Below are positions 44,445 to 53,280 of a DNA stretch of 64,000 bases, piece by piece. Made by a program: the position numbers and the translations under genes. A model generated the notes under the pieces. That model saw only the letters and a program-made list of their open reading frames with translations. It had not been told where the DNA came from and ran no database searches. Within the stretch, counting starts at the first letter, position 1. Each line of letters begins with the position of its first letter. Source of the stretch: JAXDMK01 sp963790325 (GTDB lineage: Bacteria > Actinomycetota > Acidimicrobiia > Acidimicrobiales > AC-14); the NCBI GenBank assembly GCA_963790325.1, contig CAWBNY010000003.1:1488001-1552000 (forward strand), given 5' to 3'.

Positions 44445-47400
44445 GTGCCTGGCCGGACTCTCAGCGCACCGTTCCTCGGGCGGACGCAGGAATTGGAGAC
44501 CCTGACGGCGGCTCTGGCCAGGGCCGCCTCCGGCGAGCCGAATGCGGTCATAGTGGGCGGCGAGGCGGGGGTCGGCAAGAGCCGGCTGGTCGGGGAGCTG
44601 GCCGGGCGGGCGACCAAATCGGGGGCGCGGGTCCTGGTCGGGAGCTGCATCGAAGCCACCGAGGAACGGCTGCCATACAGCCCGATCGCGGAGGCCTTGC
44701 GCAACCTCTTGCGAACGACGCCGGCCGAACAGCGCGACGACGTCCTCGGACCCGGCGCGGAGGCGATCGCCCTTCTCCTCCCCGAGCTGGGGGCGCCTCT
44801 CGATCCCTTCGAGCCCACGGCCGCGGTCGGCCCCGCCTTCCGGGCCCGCCTGTTCGAGACGGTGCGCGACATCCTCGGCCGGCTGGGAGAGCGGGCGCCG
44901 GTGCTGCTGGTGGTGGAGGACGCCCACTGGGCCGACACCTCGACGCGCGACCTGCTGACGTTCCTGCTGGTCAACCTCCTCCACGAGCCGGTCCTCGTGG
45001 TGGTGACCTACCGCAGCGACGAGCTCCCCCGCCGCCACCCGCTCCGCCGGTACCTGGCCGAGCTCCACCGCCGGGGACGGGTCGACCGCTTCGAGCTCCA
45101 GCCCTTCGCCAAGGACGAGCTCGTCGCCCACCTCACCCACCTGCGGGGCGAACCCCCGCCGCCCGAGCTGGCCGACGCCATCTGGCGCCGGTCGGACGGC
45201 AACGCCTTCCACGCCGAGGAGCTGCTGGCGGCGGCCGACCAGGGGGACGAGCAGGGCCTGCCGCTGACCCTCCACGACATGCTCACCGCCCGCCTGGGCG
45301 TGGTCTCGCCCGCCTCGCAGAGGGTGTTGCGGGCGGCGGCGGTGGCCGGGGGCGAAGTGGCCTACTGGCTGATCCGGGCCGCCACCGGCAGCGACGACGA
45401 CACCCTCGACGAGGCCCTCCGGGAGGCGATCGACCACCAGCTGCTGGTCGTCGACCCCGAGCGGCGCTCCTACCGCTTCCGTCACTCCCTCCAACAGGAG
45501 GTCGCCTACCAAGAGCTCCTCTACGAGGAGCGGGCCCGGCTCCACGCCCGTTACGCGGAGGCGCTCGAGACCCACCCGGAGCGGGCGGAGAGCCGCAGCG
45601 AGCGCACGGGGCTGGTCGCCTACCACTGGCACGCAGCCGAGAACGCCGATCGGGCGGTGCCGGCCGCGGTGGAGGCGGCCGTCGTCGCCGAGGACCTGCA
45701 CGGCTTCGCCGAGGCCCAGCGCCACTACGAGCGGGCGCTGCAGCTGTGGAGCAAGGTCGGCGACCCCGAACGCCTCGTCGGCTGTGACCAGCCCACCCTC
45801 CGGGCCCGGGCCGCGGAGGCGGCCCACCTGGCGGGCGACCACGACCGGGCCCGCGTCCTGGTCGGCACGGCTCTGCTCAGCGTCGACCCGACGACCGACC
45901 CGGTGCGCGCCGGCCTGCTCCAGGAGTCGCTCGGTCGGTACCTGTGGGCGGGAGGGGAGACGGAGGCTGCCCTGGTGGCCTACGAGGCGGCGGTGGCGCT
46001 GGTCGGGGCGGGCGCGGGGCAGACGCCCGAGGAGGCCAGGGTGATCGCCTCGGTGGCCCAGGCCCTCATGCTCGCCGGCCGCTACCGGGAGTCTCGCCGC
46101 CAGGCCGAAGAGGCGGTGTGGCTGGCCCGCCGGGTCGAGTCCCGGCCCTACGAGGGCCAGGCCCGGGCCACCCTGGGGGCCGTCCTCGTCCTGCTCGGAG
46201 ACGACGAGAGCGGGATCGCCCACCTGCGGGAGGCCATTCGCATCCTCGACCTCGACGGGCGCCCGGACGATGTCGGCCGGGCCTACCTCAGCCTGTCGGA
46301 GCTGCTGTCGGGGCCCCTGAACCGGGTCGAGGAGGCGGTCGCCACCGCCCGCGAGGGACTGCAGCGGGTCCGGGAGCTGGGCGTTCACCGGGCCCACGGG
46401 GTTTCGCTGCTGGCGGCCGCGTCCAACGGGCTGTTCCGTCTCGGGCGGTGGGACGAGGCCGACGCCCTCCTCGACGAGGCCATGGCCCTGCGCCCGAGCG
46501 GCACCGCGGCCATCGACCTGTACCTGGCCCGGGGCCGGATGTCGGTCGGCCGGGGCCGGTTCGCCGACGCCGACGCCGACCTCGCCACCGCCCGGGCCCT
46601 GTCGGCCCGCGCCCTCGCCCCCCAGTACCGGGCCCCGCTGGCCACCCTCACCGCCGGCCTGGCCCTGTGGCAGGGCGAGATCGACCGGGCGTGCGATGCG
46701 GTGGAGGAGGGACTGAAGGCGCTGGCCGGAACCGACGACCCCTGGTTCGGAGCGCCGTTGCTGTGGCACGGCCTCCGGGCCCAGGCGGACCGGGCGGAGC
46801 GGGCCCGGGCCCACCAGGCGGACAGGGAGCTGGAGTCGGCCGTGTCGGCGGCTGCCCTCCTGATGGCCGACGTCGAACGCCTGGTGGCCGCCGCCACCGC
46901 CCTCCCCTTCGCCTACGCCGGCATCATCGAGGCCTACCAGCGGCTGGCCGCGGCCGAGCACGCCCGGGTCGAGGGCACCCACGCCCCCGCCCTCTGGGAG
47001 GGGGCGGCGGCCGCCTGGGACGCGGTGGGCCAGCCCTACCCGGCCGCCTACGCCCGGTACCGGGCGGCGGAGGCAACCCTCTACCAGCGGTCCCCGGGGG
47101 CGGGAGCGGCCGCCAGCCGGCTTCTCCGGGAGGCGCACGCCACCGCCGTCGACCTGGGCGCGGCGCCGTTCCGGGCGGTGATCGAAGGGTTGGCGGGCCG
47201 GGCCCGGGTCGCGCTCGACGAGCTCCGTCCCGAGGTCGCCGACACCCCCGCCGACACCCCCGCCAACCCGTTCGGTCTCACCGCCCGGGAGCAGGAGGTC
47301 CTTGCCCACATCGGCCGGGGGGCGTCGAACCGCCAGATCGGGGTGGCCCTGTTCATCAGCGAGAAGACGGCGAGCGTGCACGTCTCCCACATCCTGGCCA

Positions 47401-47486
47401 AGCTCGGGGTCGGCAGCCGGGTGGAAGCGGCCTCGGTCGCCCACCGCATGGGCATCGGAAGTAAGGAATCGACTTCCCCGAAATAA
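44445..47486 (+). CDS. large ATP-binding LuxR-family (LAL/MalT-like) regulator
   Basis: 1013 residues from GTG 44445. An N-terminal AAA/STAND ATPase (FLGRTQELETL; Walker A VGGEAGVGKSR, about 37-47; Walker B VLLVVEDAHWAD) is followed by a long TPR-like helical middle (about 400-930). The C-terminal LuxR helix-turn-helix is LTAREQEVLAHIGRGASNRQ to KTASVHVSHILAKLGVGSRV (about 944-1000). LAL regulators activate target operons on effector binding. It has no obvious paired operon: the DUF5995 gene is divergent and the downstream gap is 466 bp. Confidence 0.9.
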   Translation: MPGRTLSAPFLGRTQELETLTAALARAASGEPNAVIVGGEAGVGKSRLVGELAGRATKSGARVLVGSCIEATEERLPYSPIAEALRNLLRTTPAEQRDDVLGPGAEAIALLLPELGAPLDPFEPTAAVGPAFRARLFETVRDILGRLGERAPVLLVVEDAHWADTSTRDLLTFLLVNLLHEPVLVVVTYRSDELPRRHPLRRYLAELHRRGRVDRFELQPFAKDELVAHLTHLRGEPPPPELADAIWRRSDGNAFHAEELLAAADQGDEQGLPLTLHDMLTARLGVVSPASQRVLRAAAVAGGEVAYWLIRAATGSDDDTLDEALREAIDHQLLVVDPERRSYRFRHSLQQEVAYQELLYEERARLHARYAEALETHPERAESRSERTGLVAYHWHAAENADRAVPAAVEAAVVAEDLHGFAEAQRHYERALQLWSKVGDPERLVGCDQPTLRARAAEAAHLAGDHDRARVLVGTALLSVDPTTDPVRAGLLQESLGRYLWAGGETEAALVAYEAAVALVGAGAGQTPEEARVIASVAQALMLAGRYRESRRQAEEAVWLARRVESRPYEGQARATLGAVLVLLGDDESGIAHLREAIRILDLDGRPDDVGRAYLSLSELLSGPLNRVEEAVATAREGLQRVRELGVHRAHGVSLLAAASNGLFRLGRWDEADALLDEAMALRPSGTAAIDLYLARGRMSVGRGRFADADADLATARALSARALAPQYRAPLATLTAGLALWQGEIDRACDAVEEGLKALAGTDDPWFGAPLLWHGLRAQADRAERARAHQADRELESAVSAAALLMADVERLVAAATALPFAYAGIIEAYQRLAAAEHARVEGTHAPALWEGAAAAWDAVGQPYPAAYARYRAAEATLYQRSPGAGAAASRLLREAHATAVDLGAAPFRAVIEGLAGRARVALDELRPEVADTPADTPANPFGLTAREQEVLAHIGRGASNRQIGVALFISEKTASVHVSHILAKLGVGSRVEAASVAHRMGIGSKESTSPK

Positions 47487-47952
47487 GGGATCTCCGGATG
47501 TAAGGCGCAGGCCGGGCGACAAAGCTGTGGTCAAGGCGGGTGTCCACCACCCGACCAGCCAGGGTGAAGGTGCAAGGCAGCCTGAGCGCAGACCGGTGAC
47601 ACGGCGGATGGGTCGATCCGGGCGGCGGTGCGGTCAGGTGGCCGGGGCATCGTCAACCTGGCTGGTCGGGCATGGCACCAGCCACAGTCGAACCTGTGAT
47701 CGGGGGGTCGCAAGGACATGCTTCGTGCTCGACGTCGCTCGGCGGCCACGCTTGCCGGTGCCGCTGTCCCCTGCCCGGGACTTCCGCCGCCGTCGTTCTG
47801 ACCCGCCGCGCGTCGCGGTGCCGGTGGTCCGGTCTCCCCCTCGACCGACCCGACAGCGCGGAAAGCGACGGGGCGCCGCAGCTCGAAGGTCCGCGGCGGG
47901 ATCTTCGGGCCGGTGTCCCGTCGCTCTGTCGGCGGCGCCTTAGCATCGACCC
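47487..47952. other. 466-bp intergenic region with 14-bp inverted repeat
   Basis: No convincing coding frame or RNA gene. CCCGACCAGCCAGG (47550-47563) has its exact inverse CCTGGCTGGTCGGG at 47657-47670. The last bases contain the probable -10 of the LigD-type polymerase gene. Confidence 0.4.
47941..47946 (+). promoter_or_regulatory. -10 element of LigD-type polymerase gene
   Basis: TAGCAT, six nt before ATG 47953, the spacing of a leaderless transcript. Confidence 0.45.
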
Positions 47953-48876
47953 ATGGCCGGGAAGCAGGAGGTCGACGTCGAGGTCGGCGGGCGCCAGCTC
48001 AAGCTCTCCAACCTCGACAAGGTCCTCTATCCCGAGGTCGGGTTCACCAAGGGGCAGGTGATCGATTACTACACCCGGATGGCGGGCGTCCTCGTACCCC
48101 ACCTCCAGGGCCGGCCGGTCACGCTCAAGCGGTATCCCAACGGCGTCGACAGCCAGTTCTTCTACGAGAAGAACTGTCCCAAGCACCGGCCGCCGTGGGT
48201 GGCGACGACGCCGATCTTCGGTGGACGCAAGAACGAGCTCATGGACTACTGCGTCGTCGACGACCTCCCCACCCTCGTGTGGATGGCCAACCTGGCCGCC
48301 CTCGAGCTCCACCCGTCGTTGTCCCGGGCCCCCGCCATCCGGACCCCGACGGCGATGGTGTTCGACCTCGACCCCGGCCCTCCCGCCGCCCTCCTCGAGT
48401 GCACCCGGGTGGCCCTCCTCCTCAAAGGGGTGCTCGACGGGCTCGGGCTCGGCTCGGTGCCGAAGACGTCGGGGTCGAAGGGGCTGCAGATCTACGTCCC
48501 CCTCAACACCGAGGTCACCTACGACGACACCAAGCCCTTCGCCCACGCCGTCGCCCGCCTGCTCGAGGCCGAGCACCCCGATGCCGTCCTCTCCCTCATG
48601 AAGAAGGAGCTGCGCACGGGAAAGGTCTTCATCGACTGGTCCCAGAACGACGAGCACAAGACCACCGTCGCCATCTACTCCCTCCGGGCCCGCCCCCGCC
48701 CCACCGTGTCGACCCCCGTCACGTGGGACGAGGTGACGGCCGCGGCCGAAAGCGGCGACGCCGACGGCCTGGTCTTCGACGCGCCCGCCGTCCTCGAACG
48801 GGTGGCCGAGCACGGCGACCTGTTCGCGCCCGTCCTCCAGCTGCAGCAGCACCTCCCGGCGCCGCCCCCCGTCTGA
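47953..48876 (+). CDS. LigD-type polymerase/primase domain protein
   Basis: 307 residues: a stand-alone NHEJ polymerase domain of the archaeo-eukaryotic primase family. Features: LSNLDKVLYPEVGFTKGQVIDYY, VTLKRYPNGVDSQFFYEKNCPKHRP, MVFDLDPGPPA (metal-binding DxD), TSGSKGLQIYVPL (nucleotide binding) and IDWSQNDEHKTTVAIYSLRARPRPTVSTPVTWDEV (third acidic residue). It fills or extends broken ends with ribo- or deoxynucleotides, with Ku and the separate ligase. In most bacteria this domain is fused to the ligase; here it is separate. Confidence 0.92.
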   Translation: MAGKQEVDVEVGGRQLKLSNLDKVLYPEVGFTKGQVIDYYTRMAGVLVPHLQGRPVTLKRYPNGVDSQFFYEKNCPKHRPPWVATTPIFGGRKNELMDYCVVDDLPTLVWMANLAALELHPSLSRAPAIRTPTAMVFDLDPGPPAALLECTRVALLLKGVLDGLGLGSVPKTSGSKGLQIYVPLNTEVTYDDTKPFAHAVARLLEAEHPDAVLSLMKKELRTGKVFIDWSQNDEHKTTVAIYSLRARPRPTVSTPVTWDEVTAAAESGDADGLVFDAPAVLERVAEHGDLFAPVLQLQQHLPAPPPV

Positions 48877-49028
48877 CGGCCCTCCGTCCCGGACGGCGCC
48901 CACCCGACCGACCGTGATCCGGGGGGCCCGCCCCCGCGCCTTCTGTCCCGGTACCGTTTGGCCGGGAACCCGGCGTGGGCGGCGGACGTCGTACCTGCGG
49001 AGTGGCGGCCGAGAGCAGAGGAGCGGAG

Positions 49029-51155
49029 GTGCGAGAACGCTGCGGCTGGCGAACACGACTCGCTGCCGCCGCGCTCGTCGCCATCCCCGCCTCGGCGGTG
49101 GTCCTGGGCCCGGCCGCCCTCCCCGCGGCCGCGGCCACGACGCTCAAGGTGACGGGCGCCTACGACGGCTCCTACGTTCCCGGGCGCCCGATGGCGGTGC
49201 GAGTCCAGGTGGCGGCCGACCGCCTGGTGCGAGGCCGGTTGGAGGTCGGCGCCGGCGACGGCACCCCGGTGGCCCTCCCGGTCGAGATCCCCGGCGGGAG
49301 CACCAAGGAGTTCCTGGTGGTGGTCCCCGCCTGGCAGTCGTTCCGCTTCGACGGCGCCATCAGCGTTCAGGCCCGGCTCCGGGACGGCGCCGACGAGGTC
49401 GCGGCCGGCACCGGCGTGCTCCAGAGCTCGTCCGGCCAGGAGGTCGTCGGCCTGCTGCCGGGCGCCCTCGGCGGACGGCCCGTCCCCGGGCCCGCGGCCC
49501 TGTCCGTCGACGTCGGCACCGCCCGCTTCGCCGCGGTCGGACCGGCCGAGCTGGCCCTGGCCCCGGCCAGCCTGGGGCCGGTGAGCACCCTCGCCGCCGC
49601 CGCCGACGAACTGGTCCGGCTGCCGCCGGCCGCCCGCACCGCCATCCTCGCCTGGGTCGAGCAGGGCGGCCACCTCCTGGTCGACGCCGACCGGGGCCAG
49701 ACCGTCGAGGGTCTGCCCACCGCCTGGCAACCGGGCGGCGACGGGCGGGCGGCGGCCGGCCGGGGCGAGGTCCGCCTCACCGCCGGGGCCGTCGCCGGCG
49801 GGCAGTGGGCGGGGCTGGTGGAGCCCACCGGCTGGGCCGCCACCGGCGACCCGTCCATCCGCTTCGGCACCGGCTTCGTGTCCCAGGTGCTGGCCAACGA
49901 GGCCGGGCTGCAGATCCCCCGACTGGGCTGGCTGGTCACGTTCCTGGTCCTCTACGTGCTGGTCGCCGGCCCCCTCGTGTTCATCGTCGTCCGGCGGCGG
50001 GGCCACCCCGAGCTGGCCTGGGTGGCGGTGCCCCTGGTGGCGGTGGTCTTCACCGCCGGGGCCTACGTCGGCGGGCGCGACCTGCGCGACACCACCCGCC
50101 ACGTCGACACCAGCATCGTGTCCACCGGCGTCAACGGCACGACGGCCGCCACCTGGTCGGGCGTGTTCTCCGCCGGCGGCCAGACCTCCCGAATCGTCTT
50201 CGAGCCGGGATGGATGTCGTCCGGGCAGTCCGACATCGAGCGCTTCACCCCGCTGTCGTCCATCGTGCTGACGCCCGACGGCGCCGAGGCGACCCTTCCG
50301 CTCGAGGCCGGCCAGTTCGGCATCGTCGCCGCCGCCGGGCCGGTCGCCACCGACGGCGCCCTCGAGGTGACCGCTACCAGCCGGGCCCCGGGCCGGGTGT
50401 CGGGCACGGTGCGCAACACCACCGAGTGGGCCCTCGACGAGGTCGCCGTCTTCGTCGGCACCGGCGGCACCCTCGTCGGTCGCCTCGACCAGGGCCAGGC
50501 GGCGGAGTGGACGGTCGAGGGCGCCGACCAGAACCTCCTCTTCCAGGGCGAGGCCGACGTGGAGTTCCGCCTGTGGGGCGACTTCAACCCGTTCGAGACC
50601 GACCGCCGGAGCGTGGCCGACCTCAGCCTGTGGCAGACGGCCGAGTCCGCCGGCGGCCACGAGTTCCACGGCCCGGGTGAGGTCGTCGCCGCCGGCTGGA
50701 CGCGCGCCTTCGCCCCGCCGGTGAAGGTCGACGGGCGCGACGCCGGCACCGGCGGCCGCTCCCTCGTCCTGGGCCGCACCCGGGTCGAGACCCCCGCCGA
50801 CGGCTCCGCCCTCGACATCCGCCGGGAGGTCGTGCGGGCGCCCGACTTCCGGGGCGGCGGCCCGGGTGAGTCGTTCGTGGTCCGCTTCGTCACCGGCGAC
50901 CCCGACCGGGGCGGGCGGGCGGCCGACCCGTCCCGCCTCAGCCTGCGGGCGCCCACCCCCCAGATGGAGGTGTGGCAGGACGGCCGGTGGCAGGCGCTGG
51001 CGCCCCAGGGGGGACTGGTCGACGGCTTCGGCGGCTCGGGCGAGTTCCTGGTCCCGGCGGGGGCGGTGCAGGGCGACGTCGTCCACGTGCGCTTCCCCGC
51101 CTTCTCGTCGGTGGTCGACGTGAACGGGCTGTTCACCCTGAGGGAGGCGTCTTGA
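49029..51155 (+). CDS. secreted/membrane protein of the MoxR-vWA operon
   Basis: 708 residues from GTG 49029. N-terminal signal peptide (Arg-rich start, hydrophobic, ending ALPAAAA), extracytoplasmic beta domains (about 40-295), one or two membrane helices near residue 300-345 (WLVTFLVLYVLVAGPLVFIVV then VPLVAVVFTAGAYVGG), and a second beta-rich extracytoplasmic part. I do not recognise a named domain; the layout resembles proteins encoded next to ABC exporters in actinobacteria. First gene of a seven-gene operon with overlapping junctions. Confidence 0.7.
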   Translation: MRERCGWRTRLAAAALVAIPASAVVLGPAALPAAAATTLKVTGAYDGSYVPGRPMAVRVQVAADRLVRGRLEVGAGDGTPVALPVEIPGGSTKEFLVVVPAWQSFRFDGAISVQARLRDGADEVAAGTGVLQSSSGQEVVGLLPGALGGRPVPGPAALSVDVGTARFAAVGPAELALAPASLGPVSTLAAAADELVRLPPAARTAILAWVEQGGHLLVDADRGQTVEGLPTAWQPGGDGRAAAGRGEVRLTAGAVAGGQWAGLVEPTGWAATGDPSIRFGTGFVSQVLANEAGLQIPRLGWLVTFLVLYVLVAGPLVFIVVRRRGHPELAWVAVPLVAVVFTAGAYVGGRDLRDTTRHVDTSIVSTGVNGTTAATWSGVFSAGGQTSRIVFEPGWMSSGQSDIERFTPLSSIVLTPDGAEATLPLEAGQFGIVAAAGPVATDGALEVTATSRAPGRVSGTVRNTTEWALDEVAVFVGTGGTLVGRLDQGQAAEWTVEGADQNLLFQGEADVEFRLWGDFNPFETDRRSVADLSLWQTAESAGGHEFHGPGEVVAAGWTRAFAPPVKVDGRDAGTGGRSLVLGRTRVETPADGSALDIRREVVRAPDFRGGGPGESFVVRFVTGDPDRGGRAADPSRLSLRAPTPQMEVWQDGRWQALAPQGGLVDGFGGSGEFLVPAGAVQGDVVHVRFPAFSSVVDVNGLFTLREAS

Positions 51156-52114
51156 GCGACGCGGTGGCGGTGGAGCCCGAGCCGGTCGCCCCGGCCGAGA
51201 AGGCGGCGGAGCCGGACGAGGCCGCGGCCGAGCCGGAGGAGGCCGCGGTCTGGACCACGGGCCTCACCAAGCGCTTCGGCGACCTGTACGCGGTGCGCGA
51301 CCTGTCCCTGGAGGTGCCGGCGGGGAGCGTGTTCGGCCTCATCGGGCCCAACGGGGCGGGCAAGAGCACCACCCTGTCGATCCTGGCCTCGGTGCTCACC
51401 CCCACCTCGGGCTCGGCCCGGGTGGCCGGCTGCGACCCCCGGCACGACCCCCGGGGGGTCCGCCGCAAGGTCGGCTACATGCCCGACGTCCTCGGCGTCT
51501 ACGACAACCTGTCGGTGCAGGAGTACCTGGAGTTCTTCGCCGCCGCCTACTCCCTGCCCCGGTCGACGTGGAAGGGCCTGGTCGACGGGCTGCTGGAGCT
51601 GGTCGGGCTGGAGGTCAAGCGCACGGCCATGGTGGAGTCCCTGTCCCGGGGGATGAAGCAGCGCCTGGCCCTGGCCCGGGCCCTGGTCCACGACCCCGAA
51701 GTCCTCCTCCTCGACGAGCCCGCCAGCGGCCTCGACCCCCGGGCCCGGGTGGAGCTGCGGGTGCTGCTGGCCGAGCTGCAGGCGATGGGCAAGACCATCG
51801 TCATCAGCTCCCACATCCTCTCCGAGATGGAGGAGATGTGCAGCCACGTGGCCATCATGGAGGCGGGCCGGCTGCTGGCCGACGGTCCGCCCAAAGAGAT
51901 CGGGGCTCGGGCGCAGGCCGCCGCCGGGCGCAAGGTGATCGTCACCCTGGCCGGGGGCGAGGTGCGCACCTTCACCGTCCCCGACGAGGCCGAGCAGCAG
52001 GCGCTGCTCAAGCGGCTGGTGGTCGACGAGGGGCTGGCCGTGCTCGAGTTCCGGGTCGAGGGATCGGGCCTGGAGGACCTCTTCCTCCAGGTGACGGAAG
52101 GAACGCTGCAGTGA
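51152..52114 (+). CDS. ABC transporter ATP-binding protein
   Basis: 320 residues. TTG 51152 (SD AGGGAGG at 51141-51147) overlaps the upstream stop; GTG 51164 is possible. An acidic 30-residue extension is followed by an ABC domain: Walker A GLIGPNGAGKSTT, Q-loop-like VGYMPD, signature ESLSRGMKQRLALARAL, Walker B VLLLDEPASGLD, switch SSHILSEME. The CcmA/NatA-like subtype works with ABC-2 permeases such as the next gene product. Confidence 0.9.
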   Translation: MSDAVAVEPEPVAPAEKAAEPDEAAAEPEEAAVWTTGLTKRFGDLYAVRDLSLEVPAGSVFGLIGPNGAGKSTTLSILASVLTPTSGSARVAGCDPRHDPRGVRRKVGYMPDVLGVYDNLSVQEYLEFFAAAYSLPRSTWKGLVDGLLELVGLEVKRTAMVESLSRGMKQRLALARALVHDPEVLLLDEPASGLDPRARVELRVLLAELQAMGKTIVISSHILSEMEEMCSHVAIMEAGRLLADGPPKEIGARAQAAAGRKVIVTLAGGEVRTFTVPDEAEQQALLKRLVVDEGLAVLEFRVEGSGLEDLFLQVTEGTLQ

Positions 52115-53280
52115 GAGCCTTGACGTTGCCGCCGCTCAACCCGGTCCTGGCCCGGGAGCTCAAGCAGCGCATGCGAGGCCGGCTCACGTGGCTGGTCGTC
52201 ACCGGCTACCTGGCGATCATGGCCCTCATCCTGCGCTTCGTCTACCTGGGGGCGTCCCGGTCGCTGTCGGGGTCCGCCTTCGCCGACCCCCTCGCCTCGG
52301 CCTCGGTCGGACGGTCGATCTTCCACTGGCTGCTGTTCTTCATGCTCATGCTGGTGTGCTTCATCGTCCCCGGGCTGACCGCGTCCGCCATCTCCGGCGA
52401 GCGGGAGCGCCAGACGCTCGTCTCGCTGCAGGTGACCATGCTCCGGGCCCGGTCGATCGTGCTGGGCAAGCTGCTGTCGTCGCTGGCCTTCACCGGTCTG
52501 CTGGTGGTGGCCACCCTGCCCCTGCTGAGCGTGCCCTTCCTGGTGGGTGGGGTCTCCGCGACCGAGGTGTTCAAGGGCGTGGTCATGGTGGTGCTCACCG
52601 CGCTGGTGCTGGCCAGCCTGGCCGTCGCCTGCTCCGCCCTCCTCCGCCGCACGCAGGGCGCCACCGTCATCGCCTACGGCCTCACCGCCGCCCTCACCGT
52701 GGGGACCTTCGTCGTCTACGGCGGGCAGCGGGTGATGGACGGGCCGGTGAACAAGGCCACGCCTGCCATCCTGGCCCTGAACCCGTTCGTGGCCACCGCC
52801 GACGTCGTCCAGGGGCGTTCGCAGGCGTCGCTCAACTCGCCCTTCGCCGGACTGGCCGACCTCATCCGGCCCGACTCGTTCGGGATCCCGGTCGACATCG
52901 ACGGCGGGATCGGCGGCGTCGGCCCCGCCGGCAAGGCAGCCATCGAGCGATCGATCGCCATCGCCAACGCGCCTCCGCTGGCCATCGCCCCCGACCTGCC
53001 CGCGACCACGGTCGCCGTCGAGGGCGGGGTGGACGCGACCGCCGGCACCACCGGCCCCACCGGCTTCCGTCCCGGCCCGGTGGAGATCTTCCCCGCCGAG
53101 GGCGGGTTCGTCGACATCGGGAACGGGTTCCAGTTCGAGGAGAACCCCCGGCCCCAGGCCCGGGTGGCGGGCCTGCGGATGTGGGTGGCGTGGCTGGTGG
53201 CGTCGGCGGTGATGTGCGCGGTGGCCCTGGTGGTGGCGGTGCGCCGGGTGACGCTGCCCGCCGCCCGGGAGTGGTCGTGA
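52111..53280 (+). CDS. ABC-2-type permease
   Basis: 389 residues with about six membrane helices: NPVLARELKQRMRGRLTWLVV before helix 1, FIVPGLTASAISGERERQT (conserved in ABC-2 permeases), and a large extracytoplasmic loop (about 235-350, Ala/Gly/Pro-rich) before the last helix. GTG 52111 overlaps the ATPase stop (GTGA). The pair forms an exporter; the substrate is unknown. Confidence 0.85.
   Translation: MRALTLPPLNPVLARELKQRMRGRLTWLVVTGYLAIMALILRFVYLGASRSLSGSAFADPLASASVGRSIFHWLLFFMLMLVCFIVPGLTASAISGERERQTLVSLQVTMLRARSIVLGKLLSSLAFTGLLVVATLPLLSVPFLVGGVSATEVFKGVVMVVLTALVLASLAVACSALLRRTQGATVIAYGLTAALTVGTFVVYGGQRVMDGPVNKATPAILALNPFVATADVVQGRSQASLNSPFAGLADLIRPDSFGIPVDIDGGIGGVGPAGKAAIERSIAIANAPPLAIAPDLPATTVAVEGGVDATAGTTGPTGFRPGPVEIFPAEGGFVDIGNGFQFEENPRPQARVAGLRMWVAWLVASAVMCAVALVVAVRRVTLPAAREWS

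Noticed and set aside
44364..47534. 1056-codon frame opposite the LuxR-family regulator
   Set aside because: Shadow frame; no domain, while the sense strand has ATPase and HTH motifs.
47531..47749. 72-codon minus-strand ORF in the 466-bp gap
   Set aside because: No SD, -10 or recognisable composition; Arg/Pro/His-rich as expected from shadow sequence.
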